Below are positions 11,537 to 22,861 of a DNA stretch of 64,000 bases, piece by piece. Each line of letters opens with the position of its first letter. The stretch's first letter is position 1. A program made the translations under genes and the position numbers. The stretch is taken from assembly GCA_944548615.1 (NCBI GenBank), contig OX155953.1, positions 1,190,501 through 1,254,500 of the forward strand. The letters run 5' to 3'. This stretch comes from Micropterix aruncella (lineage: Eukaryota > Arthropoda > Insecta > Lepidoptera > Micropterigidae). A model generated the notes under the pieces. The model did not search any database. It worked only from the letters and a program-made list of their open reading frames with translations, and was not told the origin of the DNA.

Positions 11537-12010
11537 AATAATAAATTTATTCGCACATACAAATTAAAATACAACAAGGGAAGCTTAATGACACATGGAA
11601 AAATCTCGCAACTAACCTAATCACAGTTTGATGGAAATAAAGATTTATAAATAAGTAAGTTTCTATGCATAGGCTACAAACTACTATATTTAAGACTAAG
11701 AATGCCCGAGGAGAGGAAATTGGGGAGGAAGGAGAGAGAAAGGGAAGAACTGGTTACTTTTATGAAAAGTAGCACTTTTTGAGGTGAATATTTAATGATT
11801 ACAAGAAGACGAGTTTTGTATATTTGCTGAGAGATCGATCCAGAGTTTTGAGCCATAGACACAGAAAGAGAAGGAGTAAAAATGAGTATTATGTCAAGGA
11901 ATATTTTTAGTAAATTGTCAGAAGCTGACCGAAGTACGAGACTGTGGAAACTTAATGGTTCGAAAAGCTCATGGAGATAGGATGGTGCGGATTAGGAGAG
12001 TACACGAATT
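11537..12010 (-). mobile_element. LINE 3' end with ORF2 C-terminal remnant (family C)
   Basis: AATAATAATAAATTTATTCG at the left edge is the antisense tail. CAACTAACCTAA, GGAAATAAAGATT, GAGGAGAGGAAATTGGG and AAGAACTGGTTACTT form the untranslated region. Between about 12000 and 11790 the minus strand reads KLWIDLSANIQNSS and similar, the C-terminal SF-V---LWN-LP--IR-S-S pattern of non-LTR ORF2. The interrupted copy at 61737-63560 is collinear with it; this copy shows what that locus looked like before insertion. Confidence 0.75.
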
Positions 12011-12980
12011 TTAACCTTCCTTTTGATAATAGCGAATAAATAAGCCCTCCTAAAGCCGATGATACAATTCAACAAAGCTCTATAAACGCTAAAGAAAATT
12101 TGAAATCAGAATTCACAAAAATGACTCGTGTTCAGGCAGAAACCTGATGAGCACTAATTCGCTTATCAATTTTTTCTCTCCATTGAGACGCCCCGAAACA
12201 TATATTTTTAGACAGAGAGACGGCAGAGCATCTAATAAGCACACATTTGGAATTATGTACACATCGTTAAATAAATAATTTGGGATTATGTATCTACAAA
12301 TGCGTGTAGACTTTACGATGGAGCCAATTTAACTGAAAATGAGATAAAATTTCTACAGCTTTTGATATTTTTAAGAAGCGAAGATAGACAGAGCGCGCGT
12401 ATTTTCGGTCAAGAACAAAGCTAGCGGCTGGAGGGTCTCACGGCAGCGGGCCCACAGAATGACAGGAAACCGGGCGATTATAGCCGCAAATCCACCTAGT
12501 ATAAATATAAGACAAATTTCCATGGAAATGAATTCATTGTACCAACATCTTTGAAATACATAATATTATTGAGCTTGAACGTAAATCGCGTGTTTTATTA
12601 CGACTAAACGACGCGCGAAAGAATTATCGCAACTAATATGTCTTGATCCTCGTCGGCGAAATGGACAAGGGTTTAGTAGTAATTATTGCGCTACAAACCT
12701 GTGTCGACTTTGATGTGTCCATCTGGTTCCGGATGATGAAATGAGAGCGCGCTGTACTTTACCCAAAATCAGTGCCTTTTCGTGCATCGACGAGGTGAAA
12801 TGAACGCGTCCGGCTGGACACGGATAAGGAAATACGCAGTCCGCCCGAGGTCGCCAACGACAACCCGAAACACTGCTCAGAGGCCTCTGAGTGGTTTTTC
12901 GCTTAATGTGCGTAGTTGTGTTTTGTTTCTCTTGTAAATTTCTATGTTATTTCACTTTATTACATCTTGAACAGTTTTGT
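12011..12980. other. No gene recognised; possible promoter-like segment
   Basis: 12400-12900 is richer in GC and contains TATAAATATAAG at 12500 and ATAATATTATTGAGC downstream, which could be part of an LTR, but no second LTR or primer site was found. Confidence 0.4.
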
Positions 12981-13573
12981 TTTTAAGCTATTGCATAGCT
13001 TTTATCGCGGGCCTAGGCCAGCGCGGCGACCGAATGAAGAAATTTCTTAACGAAAAATAATGATGTTCAACTGATAATTACGTCTAAACGAGCACTGCTT
13101 ACGATTCGAAAAAAATATATGTTAAACAAGAACATTTTCCTAATATGCTTCGCTTTGAATATTTTAGATTTTGTTTATATTACATAGTGTAATTAATTTG
13201 TGAAATTAGGTCTAATCGAACACAAAAACGACTATTACGCAAATACTATCTGGCGTATTATTATGAAACCTGCACCATTTTAAAGATAATTTAATTATCT
13301 ACCTTTTTATCTACGATTTTTTTCGAATAATCCGTTTTTTTTTGGCTTTATCGAATAAAAAATTCGTGCGCGGAGCTCTATCGGAAGACGTTTAAATTAT
13401 TCCGAATCATTTGCTTTCGCAGCCGCAAATGATTCGGAATAATTTCAACGTTTTTCGATAGAGCGCAGTTATCTGATATCCGAAAAAATAAAATAAATAA
13501 ATATATAATTGCATAAGTTGTTAAAAATGCTATGCAATAGCTTTACCGCGGCAGTCCCCGAGTGCCACACGTA
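12981..13573. mobile_element. Hairpin-bearing dispersed element, copy 1
   Basis: It begins TTTTAAGCTATTGCATAGC and TTATCGCGGGCCTAGGCC, and ends GCTATGCAATAGCTTTACCGCGG and CCCCGAGTGCCACACGTA, so the two ends carry related motifs in inverse order. Copies 2 and 3 at 23511 and 24297 are over 90% alike by eye. Inside, 13375-13414 and 13425-13464 form a 40-bp imperfect stem (GCTCTATCGGAAGACG and its counterpart) with a ten-base loop. No coding region. The superfamily is not assigned. Confidence 0.8.
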
Positions 13574-13917
13574 TATATTTTTTTTACTTTTGCATTGTAA
13601 ACTTCTATTTGTATATTTTACGACCCTACCTGATTAACGATCAGAATTATCGTTTTAAATGATTAAATTAAATTAAACGAAGAATAAAATATCAAAGCCT
13701 TGGGAAAAGACAAAAACGCCATATAAAGCTTTTGATGAAAGGACCTAACTAGAATCCGAAATATAGGAAGCAGAGAAAAGAGCAACAAAAAGCATGTAAC
13801 AGTATTATAGTTACGTCTGCTTTACACTAAATAAGCTATATAAAAATAAATAAAAGTTAGATTATATAATTTTAAAGTTATAGTTCCTTTATGTATTCCT
13901 GGACCAAAGCAAACATA
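13574..13917. other. No gene recognised
   Basis: AT-rich spacer; nothing recognised. Confidence 0.5.
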
Positions 13918-14522
13918 TTGGCATTGATTATATAGGGTATTAGATTACCAAACGCCATACTACGTTTTGGCAGCTAGAATTCTACTACGAAACGCAACGT
14001 GTAGATAGCACTCATAGTTCCAAACATTGATTAATCTAGTCTTATGTTTAGTATGGGGGCGTTCGCGGTATGGCAGTATAGCGGCGCAGTATAGATGGCG
14101 TTCTCAACACGTATAGGGTATCCTATCTTGAAATAAAATAATAATATAATTTAAATAAACAAATGTTGACATCATAGCTCTTATTAATTTAATATTATTT
14201 ACATAAAGATGTTAGTTTTGATGTGTAGATAGACTACCGTATTATTTCTGTGATGTAATCAGCCTATATCAAAATGCAACGGACGGAACTAATAATAGAA
14301 TATTATTATTGTTATCGCCGGTTAACATATTGGCCTTTTATAATCAATCAGTCCTTTATAAAAAAAACATTCATTATCAATATTATTATAGATGGGCAAA
14401 TAAATTGTTATTCGTTCCGCCGGAAAATGCTATCAGCGCCAACTGCATGTCGCCGGTGCAAAAGAGTTGCCAAAACGTAGTATGGTCTTGAACAACCATA
14501 TATAATCAATGATATTGCCAAG
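13918..14522. mobile_element. DNA-transposon-like element with about 55-bp inverted termini
   Basis: The left end TTGGCATTGATTATATAGGG continues to CGCCATACTACGTTTTGGCA. The right end in reverse gives TTGGCAATATCATTGATTAT and GACCATACTACGTTTTGGCA. It is the fullest of four copies; partial ones lie at 4246, 45855 and 59896. The interior contains CGTATAGGGTATCCTATCTTG and TGTAATCAGCCTATA, both shared with the 59.9-kb copy. Two overlapping 60-70 codon frames near 14274 show no transposase motif, so it appears non-autonomous. Superfamily unassigned. Confidence 0.75.
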
Positions 14523-15189
<667 letters not shown>

Positions 15190-15234
15190 CAAATCACCTA
15201 TACGTTATAGAAGCCAGTATCATATCTAGTGCAA

Positions 15235-15444
15235 CGAGCCCGGCCCCCACCACCGTTATAACCTACGTAGTGGCGACAGCGCTATGCGGCCTACCCGCAA
15301 AACAACGGATTGACAGTTCTTTCAGTCTACCATGGACAACGGCGACTGCAAAGTCACCGAAACGTCGGGTGCTACAAATTTCACGCGGTAAATTTCTTTC
15401 TATCCTATTTATAATGTCAAACAACCGCGATAGCCTTCGATTTT
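15235..15444 (+). mobile_element. Penelope-like element 3' end, with 13-bp target duplication
   Basis: It matches the 3' part of the PLE at 38863-39376: GCCTACCCGCAAAACAACGG, CATGGACAACGGCG, CCGAAACGTCGGGTGC, TTTCACGCGGTAAATT, ATCCTATTTATAATGTCAAAC and CGCGATAGCC. It is flanked by ATATCTAGTGCAA at 15222-15234 and 15445-15457. The element ends CCTTCGATTTT. No protein domain remains apart from a short open frame at 15270. Confidence 0.85.
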
Positions 15445-15499
15445 ATATCTAGTGCAAAACTGATTTTATATTTTTTTCCGGTATCACTAAAATTGAGAC

Positions 15500-16900
15500 T
15501 GAAACATTCTTCTTCTTCTTCTTCATCATCAGCGCGCATTCGCCCACCGTTGGGCATACGCCTCTCCAATCACTCTCCACCCGGCTCGGTTGTCCGTTTC
15601 CCTCATCCAGACCTGGTCCAGCTGTCTCCTTGATGTCATCGGACCATCGGGCCGGTGGTCTGCCCACACTTCTTCTGCCTAGCCGGGGTCTCCACTCTAA
15701 AACGCGCTTGCTTTACTGTTCGTCGTGTCGTCGGGCCACGTGGCCGGCACAATCCCACTTCAGCTTGGCCACTCTTTGACCCACGTCGACCACCTTCGTG
15801 CGCTGTCTGATGAGCTCGTTTTGGACTCGATCGCGCAACGATATGCCAAGCATGACTCGCTCCATGTTACGCTGCACCACCTTAAGCTTGTGGATCATCC
15901 CAACAGTCAGTGTCCATGTCTCACAAGCATACGTCATAGCCGGTAACACGCACTGATTATACACCTTTGTCTTGACCGATTGGGGAATTCTGGACTTCAG
16001 CACGAAGCTCAGCTTCCCGAAGGCTGCCCATCCCAATTGTTTTCTTCGTTTTATCTCTGCCATCATCGAGTCCCGGCCGAGCTTTATCACCTGTCCTAGG
16101 TACGTGTACTCCTGCACCTGCTCCAGCGGTTGTCTATTCAATGAAATGGGGTTCGGTGTGAGATCGGCTTTCGCCATAACCTTTGTCTTGTCCATATTCA
16201 TCTTAAGACCCGTTTGCAGGGACGCGTGATATAGTTGCTCCAGCATGAGTTGTAGGTCTTCGGCACATTCAGCTATTATAACTATATCATCCGCGTAGCG
16301 CAGATGATTGAGATACACGCCGTCCACGTTGATTCCCTTGCCACTCCAGTCCAATGTCTTGAATATATCCTCCATAGCGTTGGTGAACAGCTTAGGGGAT
16401 ATAACGTCACCTTGTCGGACTCCTCTTTGGATTGGTATAGGGTCTGTTAGCTCTTTCAGCTGTACGGTCATTGTTGCCGCTTTGTACGAGCTCTTCAGGA
16501 TCTGTATATACCGGTACTCCATGTGACATCGATGTAGCGATTCGGTGACTGCCCAGTGTTCTATGGAGTCGAATGCTTTTTCATAATCGACGAAGGCTAG
16601 ATAAAGGGGCCTATTGTATTCTTCGGACTTTTGGATAACCTGCCGAAGTGTGAAGATGTGGTCAATCGTTCCAAAACCCTTCCAAAATCCTGCCTGTTCC
16701 CTGGGTTGATATTCATCCAGTCTTTGTGTCAAGCGTGTAGTCAGGATTTTGGAGAATACTTTGTACACCTGACTTAAAAGTGAGATAGGACGATAATTTT
16801 TAGAAGCGTCTTATCGCCTTTCATGGAAGAGCTGCTGTTAGTCCAATCCTTGGGTACTTCACCAGTGAACAAGACCTCGTTGAACAGCAGACTCAGCTTT
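15500..16900 (-). pseudogene. RTE-clade LINE reverse transcriptase, 5'-truncated
   Basis: The main frame opens at 16768 and runs to 15713 (351 codons). Palm motif A is FVDYEKAFDS near residue 60, RGVRQGDVISPKLF near 115, and the catalytic YADD at about 158-161. Further down come a TYLGQVI thumb motif and a C-terminal HVARRHDEQ. Upstream, out of frame, FTGEVPKDW followed after a shift near 16800 by YRPISLLSQ shows that the fingers continue to about 16895. Downstream a second frameshift near 15700 precedes GRPPARWSDDI. The 3' end is a GAT/GAA short repeat at 15507-15530, typical of RTE tails. The endonuclease is lost. RNA-templated copying by RTE proteins is family knowledge; this copy is dead. 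Confidence 0.9.
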
Positions 16901-17532
16901 TTTTTAATATAATATTTTTTTTAATATGATAATTATACACATGAATAAGAAATGTTCCTACCACACTTAGATTTTCAACGTATTTTGCAACGGTTGACTG
17001 GAACAGGGGCCTATTCTTGAAACAATTTGGCATGCTAAATTGGTGTCTGACCCTTGTAATACAAATAGACCATAGACAAATATGGCATTCTGATTTTTAA
17101 CATTCACCCCTCCCCCCCCCCCCCCCTCCACGGTATTAGTGATAACTTCACTAATTTTATTTTTCATATATGTATGCAATAAACATCCAACCAATTCATT
17201 AATTAATTCATTGAATGAATGTTATTTTGCACTTACGTCTTCAAAATAAAATTGTGTACTCCAGTATCGTTTGATTACTTATTTATTTTTATTACGCAGC
17301 CAATCTGTGAACGAAGGCAATTTGTGGATCTGAGCGGGGAGGAGATTTCATTGTAGGTGCCCAAAAAGTAATTTGTAGAAAACGTCCAATAAGAAATCAT
17401 TAAAGATGGTGAGACGTGAAGCCATAAGGATCTAGTGTAACGCCCCAACTGATTACCAATTACCCCATTTACTAGCTTTAAAAATGTAATAATAATTACC
17501 ATGCAAATTCTAAAAGTACGACCGTCATTATA
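16901..17532. other. No gene recognised; poly-C run
   Basis: A run of mostly C lies at 17107-17130. No family motif was seen. Confidence 0.5.
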
Positions 17533-18800
17533 CTAGGGCGTTTAAAAAGAAGTGATAGTGAGTATGATAATTTTTAATGAAAATTCTTTTATTTTCCGAA
17601 AAAGCCCTATTCAGGTTTTTAATTTATATATCTTTTTCTAAACATGAAATATCCTTGCTAATAAAATCGTCATCCCCATCAGCTAAAAATGTCTGCACTA
17701 CGGATATTACTGTGACCATCTTTAAATATGCGACCTCTGAGTTGTGCCTTTAACCCCTCAAATGTGAGGCGTCCCTTAAGGGATGCCTTGGCAAAATGTA
17801 TACAAAATGTATATAAATTTATATAAATATAAATATAAATGTAAATGTGCGCCGCTTTATAGTAATCCGCTCTATAGTAATGCTATAGCTCTATAGTAAA
17901 CCCCGCTCTATGTAAATGTAAATGTAAATGTAAATATAAATTTATATACATTTTGCCGTAGGCAACCCGAGCTAATCGCCATTCATTTGAGGGGTTAATA
18001 TCAGAAATAGATAGAAATCACTAGCGGCAAGGTCTGGTGAGTATAGAGGATGTTCCAGTACTTTAAAGCCAGCCTCTTCGATGGCAGCCATCACAACTCT
18101 GGACTTGTGGGCTGGGGCGTTATCCTGGTGAAACAATACAATTTTAGCGAGTTTGCGTCTTCGTTTTTTACGTTATTTGTTTTTATTTGTTCAACATATA
18201 TAGACCTCGTTGTGAAGGCTTTATGATTTGGGTATTTACACATGACGACCTTCCGACTGTCCCAGAAAATAGAGCCATGGTCTTACCAATAGATTGGATG
18301 GACTTGAATTTCTTAGGAGATGATGGACGTTTCCAGGTCTTGGAAAGTTGTTTTGTTTCAGGATCGTAATGGTGAAGTCAAACTTCGTTTATATTTATGA
18401 ATCGAGGATCCTATTGTAACAAATGCAAAGAGAGTTGCGAAATCCTAAGTCTAGATTTTCTGCGTGTCTGTAAACATTATAGATACTAAGCGTGCGGGTA
18501 CGTTTACCATACTTAAGCTAACATGTAAAACACAATGCGCACTAACAATCCAAATCTTCGCTTCCAAATAAAGCCAGCTGTGACATACGAGTCGCCAAAA
18601 CATTTCTATCCAGTTTATTAACTATTTCTTCAATGACTGCCGTTGTTTAGCGACTCGAGCGAGGATCATCGTTTGTTGAAGTTCTTCCAGGACTGAACTT
18701 AGCACACCGACGTGCAACCGTGAAATAGCATCAACCCCTAATATATCTCGTCTTGAAATACTCACTCTGGACAAAAAATAGGTATAGGTATTTCATTACC
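17533..18800 (-). pseudogene. mariner transposase gene, interrupted by a MITE
   Basis: From 18720 downwards the minus strand gives a degraded N-terminal half (VIEEIVNKL, VRIVFYML, SRLRIS), then FTHHYDPETKQLSKTWKRP, IGKTMALFSGTVG, and LFHQDNAPAHKSRVVMAAI with the HDN-type catalytic motif. LEHPLYSPDLAASDFYLF follows. The gene then stops at a 241-bp insertion and resumes at 17749 with QLRGRIFKDG and ADGDDDFISKDI. If the insert and one TTAA are skipped, the frame continues unbroken as DFYLFLILKAQLRGRIFKD. A likely terminal repeat, CTAGGGCGTTTAAAAAGAAG, lies at 17533 after a TA. The 5' terminal repeat was not found, and stops elsewhere make it non-functional. Confidence 0.85.
17754..17994. mobile_element. 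piggyBac-type MITE inserted in the mariner gene
   Basis: TTAA at 17750-17753 and 17995-17998 flanks termini CCCCTCAAATG and its inverse CATTTGAGGGG. A second inverted block, GGCAAAATGTATA and its counterpart, lies about 40 bp in. TTAA target duplications and CCC-starting termini are characteristic of piggyBac elements. The centre is AT-rich with ATGTAA-type repeats and has no coding capacity. Confidence 0.85.
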
Positions 18801-18979
18801 GCGCGTTTTTACATTCGCCAAAACGCTTCGACAAGATGTTAACAAATGACTTTTTTTTTTGTAACGATGTATTAGCTAACATATGTATTAGCTGTGCCTG
18901 ACAGTATTTATTTATTATAAGCGGGACCCATAAAGTTAGCAATGAAAAGTGATTCAGCGTGCTGGTACGACCCGAAAAT

Positions 18980-19165
18980 TGTTGCAGGTAAACAGCATCC
19001 TGGAAGGAGAAAAAAGTAGTGGCTGTACAATGTCCGAGAGTGGACCGCGATCACCAGTGCGGAACAGCTCTTCCGGATGGCGCAAGACCGAAAAAAAAAA
19101 TCAGATCTACCGGCCAACCTCCAGTAATGGAGAGGCACTTCAAGAAGAAGAAGTCAGTATTTATT
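18980..19165 (+). pseudogene. Non-LTR LINE ORF2, C-terminal tail
   Basis: With small frame changes the plus strand reads AGKQHPGRRK, WLYNVREWTAITSAEQLFRM and AQDRKK, then a short AAG repeat at 19143-19152. GRR--SWL-N-R-W-----ELFR is the C-terminal pattern of several LINE ORF2 proteins that end just before a simple-repeat tail. No polymerase core is present. The clade is uncertain (RTE or a relative). Confidence 0.5.
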
Positions 19166-19237
19166 TTTATATGGTTCAACATGGCTTAATTACTTTTTTT
19201 GGAACGCCCCTCAATAATAACACGACATCGGATTAAC

Positions 19238-19366
19238 TACGTGAAGTTTGTAGCACCCAACGTGTCGGCGATCTTACAACCGCCGTTGGCCTGATAAACT
19301 GAAGTGCTGTCAGTTGTCTTCCGCTGTTGTTCTTCGCGTAGTAGGTATACTGTAGCTGTTACTGGC
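19238..19366 (-). mobile_element. Penelope-like element fragment
   Basis: Plus-strand GTGAAGTTTGTAGCACCCAA, CGTGTCGGCGATCTTACAAC and CGCCGTTGG are the reverse complement of the PLE 3' end seen at 15235 and 38863. It abuts the small unit at 19379. Confidence 0.65.
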
Positions 19367-19378
19367 ATGCAAATATCT

Positions 19379-19453
19379 TTCGGTTAAAACTTGACGCGGT
19401 AAATTTGTTTTATCTCATTTATAAGGTCAAACAACCACGACAGTTTATTTGAT
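19379..19453 (+). mobile_element. Minimal PLE tail unit with 12-bp target duplication
   Basis: Only ACTTGACGCGGTAAATTTG, TTATCTCATTTATAAGGTCA and AACAACCACGACAG remain. ATGCAAATATCT flanks it at 19367-19378 and 19454-19465. At 75 bp it is the shortest PLE piece in the window bounded by a duplication. Confidence 0.7.
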
Positions 19454-19609
19454 ATGCAAATATCTGTCTGTACGCAATTCTATAACCCCCTCATGAAACT
19501 GGAAGCCAGAGGTATAAAATAAACCCCGAACTTCATTAGAGATGAAGATTTCAAACCCTTTACTAAATGGAGCCCTCTTCCTAAAATGTTTTAACCGAAT
19601 CTAACGCGG

Positions 19610-20285
19610 ACCACGACGCCTTTTTCCCGGCTGTTGACCCGGGATCGGGTAGCCGATTTGTCGTTTTAAGAGCGGTTTTCATAAGGTTAACAACCATCCC
19701 CGCTCTATAGGAAACAAAGCCATTTCCAGACTCCCCCGGTTATCTGTCGGAACGCACAATCGATTGGCTGACGCCGCACGGTGCACAAACCTTCCAGAAG
19801 CGCCGGAAGTACAGATTTTCAGGGGAAACCGGTCCGCAGGCACAAAGTCCTACCCGGGCTCGCCCTTCTTCTAGGAGACTACCAGATGGGTGCTGACCCG
19901 TGAGTTGGGCCGATCCTAAAGGGGCAATCATAAATAATAATTATTATTAATTATTTATAATTAAATATAAAAATATATTAAATAATTTATATAATGAAGG
20001 ACGCGTCCGTACGTCGCGGCTTATGGATGCGACTGAAAGGTTATCTGTGTAAGGAATTTCTATTGAGCCGTGCACATTATCGGACGTCAGTCGCAGACGT
20101 GACCTTGAGGCTTCGGACGTCCGATAGAGATCTACAAGCTGCGTCCCAAACGACTGTGCATACTGTTCAGTCGCGTCCGTAAGCCGCAGCTTACGGACGC
20201 GTCCGATTAAATGTCTGCCCCTTAACATATGGGTGATAATAGTCCAACTTCACTGGGCCCATTAGCTCCCAAGACAGTGAGTGTT
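19610..20285 (+). repeat. Dispersed TG...CA repeat, right part, interrupted copy
   Basis: It matches 62975-63310: CCCGGGATCGG, CCCCGCTCTATAGGAAACAA, CAGACTCCCCCGG, GCACAATCGATTGGCT, GCGCCGGAAG, GGGTGCTGACCCGTGAGTT. After the insert at 19920-20222 it resumes with ATATGGGTGATAATAG and GGGCCCATTAGCTCCCAA. The reading frames in it are not conserved among copies. Confidence 0.75.
19920..20222. mobile_element. Harbinger-type MITE inside the dispersed repeat
   Basis: The termini are AGGGGCAATCAT on the left and, reversed, AGGGGCAGACAT on the right. TAA lies on both sides (19917-19919 and 20223-20225). The uninterrupted relative at 63250 has only one such position. A TWA duplication fits the PIF/Harbinger group. 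Subterminal inverted blocks rich in GGACGCGTCCG and CGTCCGTAAGC occupy the inside. A 93-codon minus-strand frame across it is not recognisable. Confidence 0.75.
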
Positions 20286-20337
20286 GTTTTTGCAATGTAA
20301 AATTTCAAAATGCGCATGCGCTATCCCCCGTTATACT

Positions 20338-20499
20338 CTGTCCAGTAACAGCAGCAGTAGGCCGCCTACACAGCTGACTTCAACTGACAAAACTTCAGTC
20401 TATTCTGGACAACGGTGGCTGCAACATCGCCGAAACGTTGGCTGCTACAAAGTTCACGAGGTAAAATCCTTTTTCGACATATTAAACGACCGCGATAGT
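20338..20499 (+). mobile_element. Penelope-like element 3' fragment
   Basis: GTAGGCCGCCTACAC, AAACTTCAGTCTATTCTGG, CGAAACGTTGGCTGCTACAA and TTCACGAGGTAAAATCC match the PLE end at 15235. TTATACT on each side (20331 and 20500) may be its target duplication but is only 7 bp. Confidence 0.65.
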
Positions 20500-20506
20500 T
20501 TATACT

Positions 20507-21870
20507 AAACAAAACTAACAATTTTGAGTAATAGTAGTATGACTTGTTGTCATTAAATAGAATTCAACCGATACTAACTAGATAATGGGAATAAATGATA
20601 ATACCCTAAACCCTTTTATATTTTATACTCTTTTATTTCGAAGAAAAATCATGTACTGTTTTAAATTGTCTTAATATTTTTCAGTCATCAGTTAAGAATA
20701 AAATTGTAAAGGCCCGAGTCCCATGTTATTCATTCTTGTTCCGATTTCCTGTTTTCGGTTCGGAATCAAAAACAACGAATACATAGTCATGCCAGACAGT
20801 GAAAATATCCTACTAGAGGTCAAGGATATGTTTTTTAGGTAATTTGTTGCCTCATTAAATAATCAAAATTACGCCACCGTTAGCCCGCAGGCGGACCGGC
20901 AGCGTATTGATATCGCATTAGTGGTAAAAATAGATTTTGCTGAAAAACAAATTTCTCCACCTTTTAAAACATTTACAACCAGAAAAACTAAAAAAATGTT
21001 GTCTGTCAGGAATGCTTACACGTTAGAGTATAACATGGTCGGCCTATTGCCAATATCTTACGAAGATAACGCCAGGGTTATTGTGACTAAATGTTTATGT
21101 TGGCAAATTAATATCAAATTATTATATAACAAATGTAATTTTACTTTCCTGGCCCACCAACAAACAAGGAGAGAAAGTATTGTGAAAGCGCAAAAAAAAC
21201 GAGATGAAGACGGAAATAATTATTTTGATCCTCCTGAGATTTATTTATTTATTTATTTATTAGTTTCAAATATTATTCAAGAGCATTACAGACGAATCCG
21301 ATTCGCCCTTGAATAATAAATCTAGAGTGGAAGTCCATAATAACAGACTTACATAACTAAATTAATGCTAACGTTGAACAAGAAAAAACATAAAAATTAA
21401 GAGATGATTAAGACCATTTCCAGATGAAAGTCTGTCTGTTTGTATGTGTGTATGTTATATTTCTCCACGATAGCGCCAGACGCTTAATCCGATTGAGCTG
21501 AAATTTAGCATGCAGGCATCATTTGGTCAATCTTGAAATCTAGGACTTGCAGACTTGAAATTTGGTACACAGATGATTTGTTGGATCACATCACATTGGA
21601 TTTTTGCCGGTCATTCAAATTCAAATTCAAATTAAAATTCAAAATTCTTTGTTAATCCTTAATGTTACACATATGTTTCAGTATATTTGCGTAAACGATT
21701 GAATCGAACGTGTATAATGCGATTCATTCTTACTATCCGCGCTTGTTAGGTCATCCTCCTTCCCGAAGGGACATCACGCTCAAAATCCTTTCATAAGTCG
21801 TTGGCTACTTGCCAAGAAAGTTTTGGGGTCACACAACCGTTTTTTTGTAAAGTCGTAGTCATATTAAATA
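20507..21870. other. No host gene recognised; LINE-tail and Helitron-like pieces
   Basis: A 131-codon frame at 20921-21316 has no family motif and ends in a TTTA repeat at 21240, which looks like an antisense LINE tail. 21417-21620 (GTCTGTCTGTTTG, CCGATTGAGCTGAAATTT) resembles the 5' subterminal part of some Helitrons. Tandem ATTCAA occurs at 21616. Confidence 0.4.
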
Positions 21871-22250
21871 CTAGCTGCGCCCCGCGGTTTCACCCGCGTG
21901 GTGATGGAAAATTGTGATAATACTACTAATAGAAACATATATAATTATATATTATATACGTGTAACTCCAACGGTTTTTGCGGCGCACGCCAGAATAGCT
22001 CGCAGATGGCAGATTTTTTTCCTACTTGCTTGATTTTTATCGTTATATAAAATCGAAGACTATCGCGGTTGTTTGACATTATAAATAGGATAGAAAACGA
22101 ATTTACCGCGTGAAATTTGTAGGACCCGACGTTTCGGCAACGTCACCGAAACGTCGGGTCCTACAAATTTCACGCGGTAAATTCGTTTTCTATCCTATTT
22201 ATAACTTATCGTTATATTTTAGATAATTCAAACTATATCTTTATAAATTA
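21871..22250 (-). mobile_element. Non-autonomous Helitron fragment, interrupted by a PLE unit
   Basis: On the minus strand it ends GTGAAACCGCGGGGCGCAGCTAG: a CGCGG/CCGCG hairpin, then CTAG, followed by host T. The copy at 37743-38130 shares the terminus and the first 60 bp, and also GATTTTTTCCTA, TTATCGTTATATTTTAGATA and CTATATCTTTATAAATTA. The latter block is split here by 22049-22205. Coding capacity is absent. Confidence 0.75.
22049..22205. mobile_element. Palindromic PLE unit with 12-bp target duplication
   Basis: The left half (AAATCGAAGACTATCGCGG, ATAAATAGGATAGAAAACG, AATTTACCGCGTGAAATTTG, ACCCGACGTTTCGG) is followed by its near-exact reverse complement, but the right half lacks the outermost 25 bp or so. 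TTATCGTTATAT flanks it at 22037-22048 and 22206-22217. The related site at 38050 has a single TTATCGTTATAT and no insert. No coding sequence is present. Confidence 0.9.
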
Positions 22251-22861
22251 CGGGGGGGGGGGGGTATTTTCATACATTAAGTTAATGTCTCAATAGAGTT
22301 TTTAAACTCGACCAGGTTTTTAAATTGACTGGGGGCAAAGGCACAAAGTTCCATATTCGAGGTGCCTGGACATGACTGCAAATGACTTTGACACGATAGT
22401 TGATGACTGCTGAGGTACAGCCAGATTTTTTTTTGCTGAGAGCGTAATACAAATAAGTAGGCATATTGTAATAAAGTACACAAAGAGTAGGTTGAGTAGG
22501 TATGTGAAAACCACGACATCGTCTAATGGGGAGCCACTCCAGGATGTCTGCTGATTCATCGATATTTCAATAACGTCTTGTCCGATTTTGAAATTTCTGT
22601 AATATCATAAAAATAGAAAGAGCTGAATAGATTGTGGGGTCATCCATAAACTACGTTAGGATGCTGTCATAAAAATGGAAGACTGAAAAAACAGTTTCCG
22701 CTATACGGTCACTAACTTTTGATTAGTCCTAAAAATTGAAAAGAAAAATCGACTATTTAAAAAATCCCACATTTTTTTTTACCCACAAGGCATTAGCCTT
22801 TTCGTGGAACACACCTTGTTGCCTATTGGCAGCATCTTCTAGGCGGGCATCTATAGCAACA
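22251..22861. other. No clear gene; poly-G run
   Basis: A run of G lies at 22250-22264. Minus-strand frames at 22277-22559 contain RIWNFVPLP and NLVEFKNSIETL, which faintly resemble the WN-LP...F---L end of LINE ORF2, but not enough to call. Confidence 0.4.

Noticed and set aside
12490..12620. LTR promoter with TATAAATATAAG
   Set aside because: No boundaries or second copy; common in AT-rich DNA.
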